From NCBI RefSeq assembly GCF_026163685.1, contig NZ_JAOXSR010000001.1, forward strand, positions 248,001-312,000: a stretch of 64,000 nucleotides of DNA, written 5' to 3'. How positions within the stretch are numbered: the stretch's first letter is position 1; each line of letters begins with the position of its first letter. A model generated the notes under the pieces. It made no database searches. It saw only the letters and a program-made list of their open reading frames with translations, and was not told the DNA's origin. The DNA comes from Oerskovia flava. Its GTDB lineage: Bacteria > Actinomycetota > Actinomycetes > Actinomycetales > Cellulomonadaceae. The position numbers were made by a program, and so were the translations under genes. Positions 25,224 to 33,250 of this stretch are shown here, one piece after another.

Positions 25224-26567
25224 TCAGCCGCGGAACAGCTGGACGACGGCAGCGGTCAGGTAGGCCGGGTCGGCGACGGCGGTGAGCTCGCGCGCCGAGT
25301 GCATCGACAGGATGGGCACACCGACGTCGACGGTGCGGATCCCGAGGCGCGTCGCGGTGAGCGGGCCGATCGTCGACCCGCACGGGATCGTGTTGTTCGA
25401 GACGAACTCCTGGCTGGGCACCCCGGCCGCGGCGCACGCCCGCGCCCACGTGGCCGCGCCGACCCCGTCGGTCGCGTACCGCTTGTTCGCGTTGATCTTG
25501 AGGATCGGCCCGCCCCCGGCGACGGGCCGGTTCGCCGGGTCGTGGCGCTCCGGGTAGTTGGGGTGGACCGAGTGACCGACGTCGCTCGACACGCACAACG
25601 ACCCGGCGAGCGCCCGGTGCCGGTCCTCCTCCGTCGCGCCCAGGCCCGCGGCGATGCGGCCGAGCACGTCGGCGAGGAAGGGGCCGCTCGCCCCGGAGCG
25701 GGTCTCGCTGCCGATCTCCTCGTGGTCGAACGCGGCGAGCACGGCGACGGGGGCGCCGGACGTCTCGTCCGGCGTCTCGCCGTGCAGAGACTCCGACACC
25801 AACAGCAGCGCCGTGAGGCCGGCGTGCACCGAGAGCAGGTTGTCGAGCCGACCGGAGGCGAGGAAGACGTCGTCGGCCCCGAAGATCCGCGGTTCCTGGG
25901 TGTCGGCCAGGACGAGGTCGTAGCCCTGGACGTCGGCGGCCCGCACCCCGGCCCGCTCCGCGAGCTGGGCGAGCAGGTCGGCGGCGCCGAGGTCGCCCAG
26001 CCCCCAGACGGGCTGGGTGTGGCGCTGCTTGTCGAGCGTCAGCCCGTCGTTGACCGCGCGGTCGAGGTGGATCGCGAGCTGGGGGATGCGCAGGAGCGGC
26101 CCGGTGCGCACGAGGTGCACGTCCTCGGCCCGGCTGCCGTCGCCCACGACGAGGCGCCCGGCGAGCTCGAGCTCGCGGTCGAGCCAAGAGTTCAGCAGCG
26201 GCCCGCCGTACACCTCGACGCCCGCCTGCCACCACCCCTCGCGGCCCGTGGTGGGCCGCGGCTTGAGCACGAACCCGGGGGAGTCGGTGTGGGCGCCGAG
26301 GATCCGGAACGGTGTGGTCGCCGCGGCGCCCGCAGGGCGGACCCACGCGATGACGGCGCCGTCCCGGACGACGACGTAGCGCCCCGGGCCCTGCGTCGCA
26401 CCGGGCCAGGCATCCATCTCGTCGAGGCGGACGAACCCGGCCGCCACCGCGCGGCGGGCAACCTCCTCGGCGGCGTGGAACGAGGACGGTGACGCCTGGA
26501 CGAACCGGGCGAGGTCCTCGGCGTGGGCGTGGGCGGAGTGGGCACGGGTGGCTGCGGCGTCGGGCAC
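25224..26567 (-). CDS. pepC: M18 family aminopeptidase
   Basis: The product has 447 residues, the usual length for M18 aspartyl-type aminopeptidases. Metal and catalytic motifs are visible: ILGAHTDSPG (first zinc His), SGRLDNLLS (bridging Asp), FDHEEIGSE (catalytic Glu pair), SSDVGHSVHPNYPERH and the C-terminal ILSMHSARE (last His). The enzyme removes N-terminal residues from peptides in the cytoplasm as a large homo-oligomer. It is divergent from the PrmC-like gene across 65 bases. A GATAAT box lies six bases before the GTG, so the transcript is probably leaderless. The gene symbol varies between genomes. Confidence 0.93.
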   Translation of the reverse strand: MPDAAATRAHSAHAHAEDLARFVQASPSSFHAAEEVARRAVAAGFVRLDEMDAWPGATQGPGRYVVVRDGAVIAWVRPAGAAATTPFRILGAHTDSPGFVLKPRPTTGREGWWQAGVEVYGGPLLNSWLDRELELAGRLVVGDGSRAEDVHLVRTGPLLRIPQLAIHLDRAVNDGLTLDKQRHTQPVWGLGDLGAADLLAQLAERAGVRAADVQGYDLVLADTQEPRIFGADDVFLASGRLDNLLSVHAGLTALLLVSESLHGETPDETSGAPVAVLAAFDHEEIGSETRSGASGPFLADVLGRIAAGLGATEEDRHRALAGSLCVSSDVGHSVHPNYPERHDPANRPVAGGGPILKINANKRYATDGVGAATWARACAAAGVPSQEFVSNNTIPCGSTIGPLTATRLGIRTVDVGVPILSMHSARELTAVADPAYLTAAVVQLFRG

Positions 26568-26573
26568 GCCCCC

Positions 26574-26579
26574 ATTATC
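26574..26579 (-). promoter_or_regulatory. -10 box of the M18 aminopeptidase gene
   Basis: GATAAT on the minus strand is six bases before the GTG at 26567 and differs by one base from TATAAT. No ribosome-binding site lies between, which suggests a leaderless mRNA. Confidence 0.6.
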
Positions 26580-26616
26580 CGCGCCCGGTCCGGTGGGGCG
26601 CGGCGCTGCACGGCGG

Positions 26617-26622
26617 TAGCGT
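26617..26622 (+). promoter_or_regulatory. -10 box of the PrmC-like methyltransferase gene
   Basis: TAGCGT lies ten bases before the ATG at 26633. A transcript starting about seven bases after it would have at most four leader bases. Confidence 0.5.
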
Positions 26623-26632
26623 GGAGCGCGCC

Positions 26633-27457
26633 ATGCCACCTGTCACTCCGCGCCCGACGCCGGGCCTCGCGCCCCACGGTCCACCGCTCGTCGAGCGCGC
26701 CACCGGGCTCGCGGCCGAGCTGCGGGCGGCCGGGTGCGTCTTCGCGGAGGAGGAGGCCGCGCTGCTCGTCGAGGCCGCGTCCGACGGCGCCGAGCTCGAT
26801 GCGCTCGTGGCCCGCCGGGTGGCGGGTCTGCCGCTGGAGCAGGTCCTCGGTTGGGCGCAGTTCTGCGGGCTGCGGATCGTCGTCGAGCCGGGGGTGTTCG
26901 TGCCGCGCCGGCGGTCGGAGGGGCTCGTGCGGCTCGCGGTCGAGCGGACGGGCGCGGCGGACGTCGTCGTCGACCTGTGTTGCGGCTCCGGTGCGCTGGG
27001 CGCAGCGGTGCGGTCTGCACGCCCCGACGCGGACGTGCATGCGGCCGATCTCGACCCTGTCGCGGTCCGCTGCGCGCGCCGCAACCTCGGTGTACAGGTC
27101 TACGAGGGGGATCTGTACGACGCACTTCCTCCCGCGCTCCGGGGCCGTGTCGACGTGCTGCTCGTCAACGCGCCCTACGTGCCGAGCGACGCGATGGCGT
27201 CCCTGCCGCCCGAGACGCGCGAGCACGAGCCGCGCCACGCGCTCGACGGCGGGCAGGACGGTCTCGACGTCCACCGCCGGGTCGTCGACGGCGCGCCGGC
27301 CTGGCTCAGGGCGGGCGGCCGGGTGCTGATCGAGACCAGCGTCGCCCAGGCCGCCGTCGTCGCAGCCCTGATGAACAGCGCGGGCCTGGCGGCGCACGTC
27401 GCCCACGACGACGAGATCGGGTCGACGGTCGTCGTCGGGACGAGGTCGACGCCCTGA
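26633..27457 (+). CDS. Putative protein N5-glutamine methyltransferase (PrmC-like)
   Basis: The product has 274 residues. It has the PrmC-type N-terminal helical domain (RRVAGLPLEQVLGWAQFCGLRI), then FVPRRRSEGLVRLAVE, the SAM-binding motif VVDLCCGSGALGAAV, VHAADLDPVAVRCARRN, and NAPYVPSDAM. The catalytic NPPY of PrmC is NAPY here, a form found in a distinct actinobacterial subfamily, so the substrate may not be the release-factor glutamine. A second prmC gene would be expected elsewhere in the genome. It is divergent from the aminopeptidase. Confidence 0.88.
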   Translation: MPPVTPRPTPGLAPHGPPLVERATGLAAELRAAGCVFAEEEAALLVEAASDGAELDALVARRVAGLPLEQVLGWAQFCGLRIVVEPGVFVPRRRSEGLVRLAVERTGAADVVVDLCCGSGALGAAVRSARPDADVHAADLDPVAVRCARRNLGVQVYEGDLYDALPPALRGRVDVLLVNAPYVPSDAMASLPPETREHEPRHALDGGQDGLDVHRRVVDGAPAWLRAGGRVLIETSVAQAAVVAALMNSAGLAAHVAHDDEIGSTVVVGTRSTP

Positions 27458-27501
27458 CCCGGCGCGCCGAGCGGATCGGCGCTCCCGGCGCCCGGGTACC
27501 A

Positions 27502-27514
27502 CGTACGATGTACG
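27502..27514. promoter_or_regulatory. TetR-type operator overlapping a -10 box
   Basis: CGTAC-gat-GTACG is a perfect inverted repeat with a three-base spacer. It includes the -10-like TACGAT (27504-27509), about 60 bases before the TetR gene at 27573. Position and symmetry suggest self-repression. No second gene diverges from it. Confidence 0.45.
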
Positions 27515-27572
27515 GCGATATGCCCCGCAGCGCCGACGAGACACCCGCTGCCAGTACCGACCCGAGGACCTG

Positions 27573-28331
27573 ATGCCTGCACCGACGTCCCCGCGCGACC
27601 CCGCGCGCACGCTCGCTCTCCTGTGGGGCGTGGCCACGCCCGGCGCCCGGGGACCCCAGCAGTCCCGCACGCCCGCCGAGGTGGCGCGGGCCGCCGTCGG
27701 GCTCGCCGACGCCGGGACGCTCGAAGCGCTGTCCATGCGGCGCGTGGCGGCGGCGCTCGGCCTCGGCACGATGTCGCTCTACACGTACGTGCAGAACAAG
27801 GACGACCTCGTCGACCTGGTCGTCGACCACGCCTACGGCGAGCTGTACCCGCAGGGCGCGGTGCCGGGGGACACCTGGCCCGAGCGGCTGCGCGAGGTGG
27901 CGCGGGCCAACGTCGCCCTCGTCGAGCGGCACCCGTGGCTGCTCGACGTGGATCTCGCCCGGCCCGTCCTCGGGCCCGGGGAGACACGCAAGTACGACCT
28001 CGAGCTGCGCGCGGTCGACGACGTCGGCCTCGGGGACGTCGAGATGGACGCGACGGTGACGCTCGTGGTGAGCCACGCGCTGGCCGCAGCGCGCCGTGCT
28101 CGTGCCGCGCGCCTCGTCGCGGAGACCAGCGGGCAGACCGACGACGAGTGGTGGGAGGCGAACGCCCCCGTCCTCGAGGCGATCGCCGACATGAGCACCT
28201 ACACGGTGGCGGCGCGCGTCGGCTCCGCGGCCGGCGAGGCCCAGCAGGCCCCGTACTCCGCCAGCGCCGAGCTCGAGTTCGGCCTCGGCCGCATCATCGC
28301 CGGCATCGAGGCGCTCCTGGCGCACCCCTGA
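27573..28331 (+). CDS. TetR/AcrR family regulator with tetracyclin-repressor-like C-terminal domain
   Basis: The product has 252 residues. The N-terminal helix-turn-helix is preceded by an unusual 35-residue tail; it reads TPAEVARAAVGLADAGTLEALSMRRVAAALGLGTMSLYTYVQNKDDLVDLVVD, close to TetR itself. The C-terminal ligand-binding region contains EWWEANAPVLEAI and FGLGRIIAGIEALL, typical of TetR_C-like proteins. The ATG has AGGA at short spacing. A palindrome about 60 bases upstream is a likely operator. No transporter or enzyme gene is directly paired with it, so its target is unknown. Confidence 0.9.
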   Translation: MPAPTSPRDPARTLALLWGVATPGARGPQQSRTPAEVARAAVGLADAGTLEALSMRRVAAALGLGTMSLYTYVQNKDDLVDLVVDHAYGELYPQGAVPGDTWPERLREVARANVALVERHPWLLDVDLARPVLGPGETRKYDLELRAVDDVGLGDVEMDATVTLVVSHALAAARRARAARLVAETSGQTDDEWWEANAPVLEAIADMSTYTVAARVGSAAGEAQQAPYSASAELEFGLGRIIAGIEALLAHP

Positions 28332-28383
28332 CTCCCTGCCCCCGACCCGACCCGACCCCGCATGCTCGGCGGAGCAGGCGTGG

Positions 28384-29517
28384 TCAGGCGCCGAGCACGA
28401 AGGTCTGGATCGCGATGACGGCGGCGCCGCGGGCCCACTCGGTGAACGCGGGGCTCTCGATCGTCAGGGGCGGATCCGTCGCCAGAGGGTCGCGGTCGGC
28501 GTGCAGGCCGTCGAGGAGCGCGTCGTGCGCGACGGTCGCGAGGCGCACCCCCTCACCGCCCAGGACGACCCGGTCCGGCATCGTGAAGTTCGCGGCGACG
28601 GCCACGAGCCGCCCGAGCGCGCGGCCCGCGTCGTCCACCACACGCCGTGCGGCGGGATCGCCCTGCTCGGCGAGGTCGAGCACCTCGTCGTAGCCGACGG
28701 GCCGGGCGTGGGCGACCGAGACCTGGGCGGTGATCGACCCGATCGCGAGCATCGCCGTCGCGCACCCGCGGTGCCCCAGGAAGCACGGCGGCCCGGCGGG
28801 GTCGAGGGGGTGGTGGCCGACGAGCCCGAGGCTCGCGTCGTCGTTCGTGACGAGCCGCCCGTGGGCGACGAGCCCGAACCCGACCCCGGCGCCGACCGTG
28901 AGCAGCGCGAACGTCCGCGCGCCGCGCCCCGACCCGAACCAGTGCGTGGCCTCGGTCAGGGCGGTGACGTCGTTGGCGACGACGGTCGAGATCGAGGTGC
29001 GCGCCTGGACCAGGTCGCCGAGCGGGACGTCGTGCCACCGGAGGAACGGCGCGCGGACCACGTTCCCGCGGCCCGCGACGTGCCCGCCGAGGCTGACGCC
29101 CACCGCGGTGACGGGCGATCCGCCCGAGAGCTCGGCGACGACGTCGGCGACGACGTCCGCGACCGCGGCGGGGTCGTGGTCGGTGAGCGGGCGCTCGGCG
29201 GCCGCGACGACCTCGGCCCGCAGGGACGTGCGCACGGCGTGCGCGGTGTCGCCCGTGAGCTTGACGCCGACGAAATGGTGCGCCGAGGGCACGACGTCGA
29301 GGGGCTGCGACGGCCGCCCGACCCGCGCCGGCGCCTCCTCGTCGACCTCCACGAGGAGTCCCGCGTCGAGGAGCGGCTTGGTGAGCCGCGTGAGGCTGCC
29401 GGCGGACAGGTCGACGCGGCGCGCGAGCTCGGCGCGCGACAGCGGGCCGTCGAGGAGCACCTCGAGCGCGATGCGGTGGGCGGGTCCGCTGAGCGGCACC
29501 CACGGTCCAGGCGTCAT
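28384..29517 (-). CDS. ROK family transcriptional repressor
   Basis: The product has 377 residues. A MarR-like winged helix lies at residues 10-70 (HRIALEVLLDGPLSRAELARRVDLSAGSLTRLTKPLLDAGLL). A ROK/sugar-kinase-like domain follows: VTAVGVSLGGHV, VVANDVTALTEA, LLTVGAGVGFGLV and the zinc-site-like HHPLDPAGPPCFLGHRGCATAML. The cysteines and histidine of that last segment match the ROK zinc motif. Such XylR/NagC-type proteins bind a sugar and release DNA. The gene is divergent from the alpha-galactosidase across 258 bases that hold inverted repeats. The start ATG has GGAGG at good spacing. Confidence 0.92.
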   Translation of the reverse strand: MTPGPWVPLSGPAHRIALEVLLDGPLSRAELARRVDLSAGSLTRLTKPLLDAGLLVEVDEEAPARVGRPSQPLDVVPSAHHFVGVKLTGDTAHAVRTSLRAEVVAAAERPLTDHDPAAVADVVADVVAELSGGSPVTAVGVSLGGHVAGRGNVVRAPFLRWHDVPLGDLVQARTSISTVVANDVTALTEATHWFGSGRGARTFALLTVGAGVGFGLVAHGRLVTNDDASLGLVGHHPLDPAGPPCFLGHRGCATAMLAIGSITAQVSVAHARPVGYDEVLDLAEQGDPAARRVVDDAGRALGRLVAVAANFTMPDRVVLGGEGVRLATVAHDALLDGLHADRDPLATDPPLTIESPAFTEWARGAAVIAIQTFVLGA

Positions 29518-29584
29518 CGTGGCCTCCTCGGCTCGGTGGCCACCAGTGTGGCTGATTTCCTTCCGTGGCTCAAAGAATCCGAAG

Positions 29585-29598
29585 GGTTTAGTTGAACC
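29585..29598. promoter_or_regulatory. Candidate ROK operator on the repressor side
   Basis: GGTT-tagttg-AACC is an inverted repeat with a six-base spacer. It lies about 70 bases before the ROK start codon in a visibly AT-richer stretch. It is a plausible autoregulatory site. Confidence 0.4.
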
Positions 29599-29707
29599 AT
29601 AGAAGAATATCGAGCGCGACGCGCCGGAGGGAATTCTGGGGAGTCTGCCGATCGGCAGGGCGCACATGAGGCGAGAGTCCCGCCCAGGCCGACCTGCCCT
29701 GAAAGAG

Positions 29708-29737
29708 TTGACGCTCTCAATAGTTCTACGTTAGAAA
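29708..29737 (+). promoter_or_regulatory. Alpha-galactosidase promoter with an overlapping inverted repeat
   Basis: A -35 box TTGACG (29708-29713) is followed 18 bases later by TAGAAA (29732-29737). TTCTA-cgt-TAGAA (29724-29736) is an inverted repeat over the -10 box, an ideal place for a repressor. The remainder of the 258-base region to the ROK gene holds the other operator and no gene. Confidence 0.5.
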
Positions 29738-29775
29738 TAATCCAGAGATGCCACCCCCCTGACGAAGAGGTCATC

Positions 29776-31986
29776 ATGACGACGCCCCGCTCCGCCACCG
29801 ACGAGGCGACCGACGGCACCGGGTCGCCCGCGGCGCCTGGCCTGCTGCACCTGCGCGCCGCGGGAGTGAGCCTCGTCCTCGACACGCGTGGCCCGCTGCT
29901 CCCGCGCGTCCTGCACTGGGGCGCCGACCTCGGCGACGTGCCCGACGCCGAGCTCGACGAGGTCTTCCGCACGAGTGTGCCGCCGGTCGCGTCCGGCTCG
30001 ACCGACACGCCGGTCCCGCTGTCGCTGGTCCCGGAGCAGTCCGCCGCCTGGCTCGGTACCCCCGGGCTCACGGGGCACCGCGACGGCGCCGACTTCTCCA
30101 CCGCCTTCGCGGTGACGTCCGTCGAGACGGAGCACGACACCGAGCGCGACGGCGCACCCGTCGCGCACCGCGTGGTCACCCGCGCGACGGACGCCGTCGC
30201 GGGCCTCGACCTGCGCCTCGATCTCGAGGTCCTGCCCGCGGGCCTGGTCCGCACCCGCGCCGCGGTCACCAGCACCGGCGACGGTGTCTTCGCGCTCGGC
30301 ACGCTCGACGTCGCGCTGCCCCTGCCGCGCGAGGCCGACGAGATCCTCGACTTCACCGGCCGGCACCTGCGCGAGCGCAGCGCGCAGCGCCACGCGTTCG
30401 TCGCCGGCACCCATCTGCGGGAGTCACGCAGGGCGCGCAGCCACGACGGCACGCTGCTGCTCACCGCCGGCCGCCGCGGGTTCGGCTACCGCGCGGGCGA
30501 GGTCTGGGGCGTGCACGTCGCGTGGTCCGGCAACACGCGCACCTTCGCGGAGCAGGCGATGCCCACCGGGACCCGCCTCCTCGGCGCCGGCGAGCTCCTC
30601 CTCGCGGGCGAGATCCGGCTCGCCGCAAGGGAGGCGTACGAGAGCCCGTGGGTCTACGCCTCCTACGGCGACGGGCTGGACGAGCTCTCCGGCCGGTTCC
30701 ACGAGTACCTGCGCTCGCGCCCCCAGCACCCCCGCACCCCCCGCAAGTCCCTCATCAACGTGTGGGAGGCCGTGTACTTCGACCACGACCTCGACCGCCT
30801 CACCGCGCTGGCGGACGCCGCCGCCGAGGTCGGGGTCGAGCGCTACGTGCTCGACGACGGGTGGTTCCACGGCCGCCGCGACGACACCTCCGGGCTGGGG
30901 GACTGGTACGTCGACGCCACGGTGTGGCCGCAGGGCCTCGGCCCCCTCGTGGACCACGTCCGCGGTCTCGGGATGGAGTTCGGCCTGTGGTTCGAGCCGG
31001 AGATGGTCAACCCCGACTCCGACCTCGCCCGGTCCCACCCGGAGTGGATCCTGCAGGCCGGTGGCCGGATGCCGCCGGAGGCCCGCAACCAGCAGGTCCT
31101 CGACCTCGCCCACCCCGAGGCGTGGGCGTACGTGTTCGAGCGCATCGACGCGATCCTCACCGAGTACCCGATCGGGTACGTCAAGTGGGACCACAACCGC
31201 GACCTCATCGACGCCGGGCACTCCGCCACGGGCGCGGCCGGGGTCCACGAGCAGACCCTCGCGACCTACCGCCTCCTCGACGAGCTGCGGGCACGCCACC
31301 CCGAGGTCGAGTTCGAGTCCTGCTCGGGCGGTGGCGGACGCGCGGACCTCGGCATCCTGGAACGCACCGACCGGATCTGGACGTCGGACTGCATCGACGC
31401 CCTCGAACGGCAGGTCATCGAGGCGGGGACCGGGCTGCTCGTCCCGCCGGAGATGCTCGGCTCGCACATCGGCTCGCCGCACTCGCACACCACGGGCCGC
31501 CGGCACGACCTGGGCTTCCGCGGTGCGACCGCGTTCTTCGGCCACCTCGGCATCGAGTGGAACCTCGCCGCGGCGAGCGAGCAGGAGCGGGCCGACGTCG
31601 CCCGGTGGGTCGAGGCGTACCGCACGCACCGGGACCTGCTGCACCACGGCCGCACGGTGCGCGCCGACGACCCGGACCCCGCCCTGCGCGTCCACGGCGT
31701 CGTGGCGGCCGACGGGCGTGAGGCGATCTTCGCCGTCGTGCAGGTCGCCACGGGGGTGTGGGCGCCGCCGGGCCGCGTGCGCCTGCCGGGCCTCGACCCG
31801 GCGACGACCTACGACGTCCGACCGCTCGCCCCCGGCGACGAGGTCGTGCCCCGGCACCGCAACGCGCTGCCGCCGTGGTGGACCGACGGCGCACGGCTGT
31901 CCGGCCGCACCCTCGGCGCGGTCGGCGTGCAGGCGCCGAACCAGTTCCCCGAGCACACGGTCCTGCTCCACGTCCGCGCGGTCTGA
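29776..31986 (+). CDS. Alpha-galactosidase, GH36
   Basis: The product has 736 residues, normal for GH36. It hydrolyses terminal alpha-1,6-galactose from raffinose, melibiose or galactomannan side chains. The N-terminal beta-sandwich is followed by the (beta/alpha)8 barrel with VLDDGWFHGRRDD, FGLWFEPEMVNPDSDL, the nucleophile Asp472 in YVKWDHNRD, CSGGGGRADLG and the acid/base Asp538 in IWTSDCIDALER. The spacing of 66 residues equals that in Lactobacillus MelA. No signal peptide is present, so it acts in the cytoplasm on imported sugar. Control by the divergent ROK repressor is likely. No sugar transporter is next to it. Confidence 0.95.
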   Translation: MTTPRSATDEATDGTGSPAAPGLLHLRAAGVSLVLDTRGPLLPRVLHWGADLGDVPDAELDEVFRTSVPPVASGSTDTPVPLSLVPEQSAAWLGTPGLTGHRDGADFSTAFAVTSVETEHDTERDGAPVAHRVVTRATDAVAGLDLRLDLEVLPAGLVRTRAAVTSTGDGVFALGTLDVALPLPREADEILDFTGRHLRERSAQRHAFVAGTHLRESRRARSHDGTLLLTAGRRGFGYRAGEVWGVHVAWSGNTRTFAEQAMPTGTRLLGAGELLLAGEIRLAAREAYESPWVYASYGDGLDELSGRFHEYLRSRPQHPRTPRKSLINVWEAVYFDHDLDRLTALADAAAEVGVERYVLDDGWFHGRRDDTSGLGDWYVDATVWPQGLGPLVDHVRGLGMEFGLWFEPEMVNPDSDLARSHPEWILQAGGRMPPEARNQQVLDLAHPEAWAYVFERIDAILTEYPIGYVKWDHNRDLIDAGHSATGAAGVHEQTLATYRLLDELRARHPEVEFESCSGGGGRADLGILERTDRIWTSDCIDALERQVIEAGTGLLVPPEMLGSHIGSPHSHTTGRRHDLGFRGATAFFGHLGIEWNLAAASEQERADVARWVEAYRTHRDLLHHGRTVRADDPDPALRVHGVVAADGREAIFAVVQVATGVWAPPGRVRLPGLDPATTYDVRPLAPGDEVVPRHRNALPPWWTDGARLSGRTLGAVGVQAPNQFPEHTVLLHVRAV

Positions 31987-31994
31987 GCGACCGG

Positions 31995-32984
31995 TCAGGC
32001 GCGCAGCAGCTCCGCGACGCGCGCGAGCGCCTCGTGCCCGACGACGTCCCCGCCCAGGAGCGGGACCTCCAGGACCGGGAGCGTCGGCAGGGCGGCGCGC
32101 ACCGTGCGCACGTGCACGTCCTCCTGCGCGCGGCGGGAGGCGAGGAAGTCCCCGGCGTCCGCGGGTGAGCGCTTGTTGATCACCAGGCCTGCGACGTGGA
32201 CGCCGAGATCCGTGAGCGTCGTGTGCAGCTCGACGGACTCCAGCACGGGCAGCCGCTCGCCCGCGAGGACGATGACGAACGCCGTCCGGTCGGCGTCGGT
32301 CAGCGTCTCCCGCAGCCGCTCGAAGCGGGCGCGGCGCGCCACCAGCACGCGCCGGATCTCGTCGTCGCGCGCGGCGCGCCCGTCGGAGCGGTCAGAGCGT
32401 CGGTCCTCGGACCGGTCGGTGGGCCGCTCGTCGAGGCCGCGCAGCGCGTCGTCGAACCTCGCCGAGCGGTCGCGGCTGCGCAGGAGCCCGTCCGTCCAGG
32501 CCGTCATCGTCTCGGGGAGGGCCATGAGCCGGGCGGTGTGGCCGGACGGCGCGGTGTCCAGGACGACGAGGTCGTAGTCGGTGACGCCGAGCTCGACGGC
32601 CTCGGCGATGCGTTCGAGCACGGCGGCCTCGTGGGTCCCGGGGGTGTGCCGTGCCAGCTCGAGGTGACGGTCGACCTGGTGGGCCAGGTGCTCCGGCATG
32701 AGCCGCCGCAGCGTCTCGCCCACCTGGGCCAGGTGCCGGTCGGTCGTGGCCTCCGGGCAGACCTCCACGCCGTCGAGCCCCGGCGCGAGGCGCACGGGCC
32801 GGTCGCCGACCGGCACGCCCCACAGGTGCCCGAGGTTGTGGGCGGGGTCGGTCGAGACGACGAGGACCCGCCGGCCCGCACGGGCCTGGGCGAGCGCGAC
32901 GGCGGACGCGACCGTCGTCTTGCCCACACCCCCCTTGCCGCCCACGAACAGCACTCGCGCCCGGGCGGCGACGTCTAGCAGCAC
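31995..32984 (-). CDS. ArsA/Get3-like ATPase
   Basis: The product has 329 residues. The deviant P-loop [19 protein letters not shown] is at about residues 13-30, followed by [15 protein letters not shown] (switch I) and [18 protein letters not shown] (switch II), all diagnostic of ArsA/Get3 proteins. A basic, low-complexity segment near residues 190-215 ([18 protein letters not shown]) replaces part of the helical domain. No arsenic genes are near. The GTG start overlaps the cory-CC-star gene by ten bases; such pairs recur in actinobacteria, so the two proteins probably work together, perhaps in handling a tail-anchored or metal-bearing client. Confidence 0.9.
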   Translation of the reverse strand: MLLDVAARARVLFVGGKGGVGKTTVASAVALAQARAGRRVLVVSTDPAHNLGHLWGVPVGDRPVRLAPGLDGVEVCPEATTDRHLAQVGETLRRLMPEHLAHQVDRHLELARHTPGTHEAAVLERIAEAVELGVTDYDLVVLDTAPSGHTARLMALPETMTAWTDGLLRSRDRSARFDDALRGLDERPTDRSEDRRSDRSDGRAARDDEIRRVLVARRARFERLRETLTDADRTAFVIVLAGERLPVLESVELHTTLTDLGVHVAGLVINKRSPADAGDFLASRRAQEDVHVRTVRAALPTLPVLEVPLLGGDVVGHEALARVAELLRA

Positions 32985-33250
32985 GACACGTGCTCCAGCG
33001 GCGAGCGGTCCATGCCCATGCGCCGGTGCCAGTCGTGCAGGCGCTCGTGCATGACGGGGAGCAGCTCGAGCGTGTAGTACGACGCCGGGTTGGGCACCCC
33101 GAGGGCCTCGGCCATGACGATCATCGTGAACAGGTCGTCCTCGTCGCGCCGCGCCCGGGCGAACGTGCGGCGGTACGGCGCGACGTAGAACTCGCGCAGG
33201 CCCGCCGAGAAGCGGGCCTGCGCGTGCCGCAGCCGGGCGAGCGCCCTCAC
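32975..33250 (-). CDS. Cory-CC-star protein
   Basis: The product has 91 residues and ends in Cys-Cys directly before the stop (SPLEHVSCC), the feature that names the family. The centre reads [64 protein letters not shown]. It has no membrane helix. The GTG start overlaps the cstA stop by four bases and its end overlaps the ArsA-like gene by ten bases. This fixed place beside an ArsA ATPase is known for the family; its function is unknown. The terminal cysteines could bind metal or accept an acyl group (inference). Confidence 0.85.
   Translation of the reverse strand: MRALARLRHAQARFSAGLREFYVAPYRRTFARARRDEDDLFTMIVMAEALGVPNPASYYTLELLPVMHERLHDWHRRMGMDRSPLEHVSCC

Noticed and set aside
22666-25263. 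Continuation of the TadE-like frame through the helicase region as one 1000-residue protein
   Set aside because: The sequence after residue about 145 is arginine- and valine-rich shadow of the helicase gene with no family resemblance. Only the first part is reported as gene.
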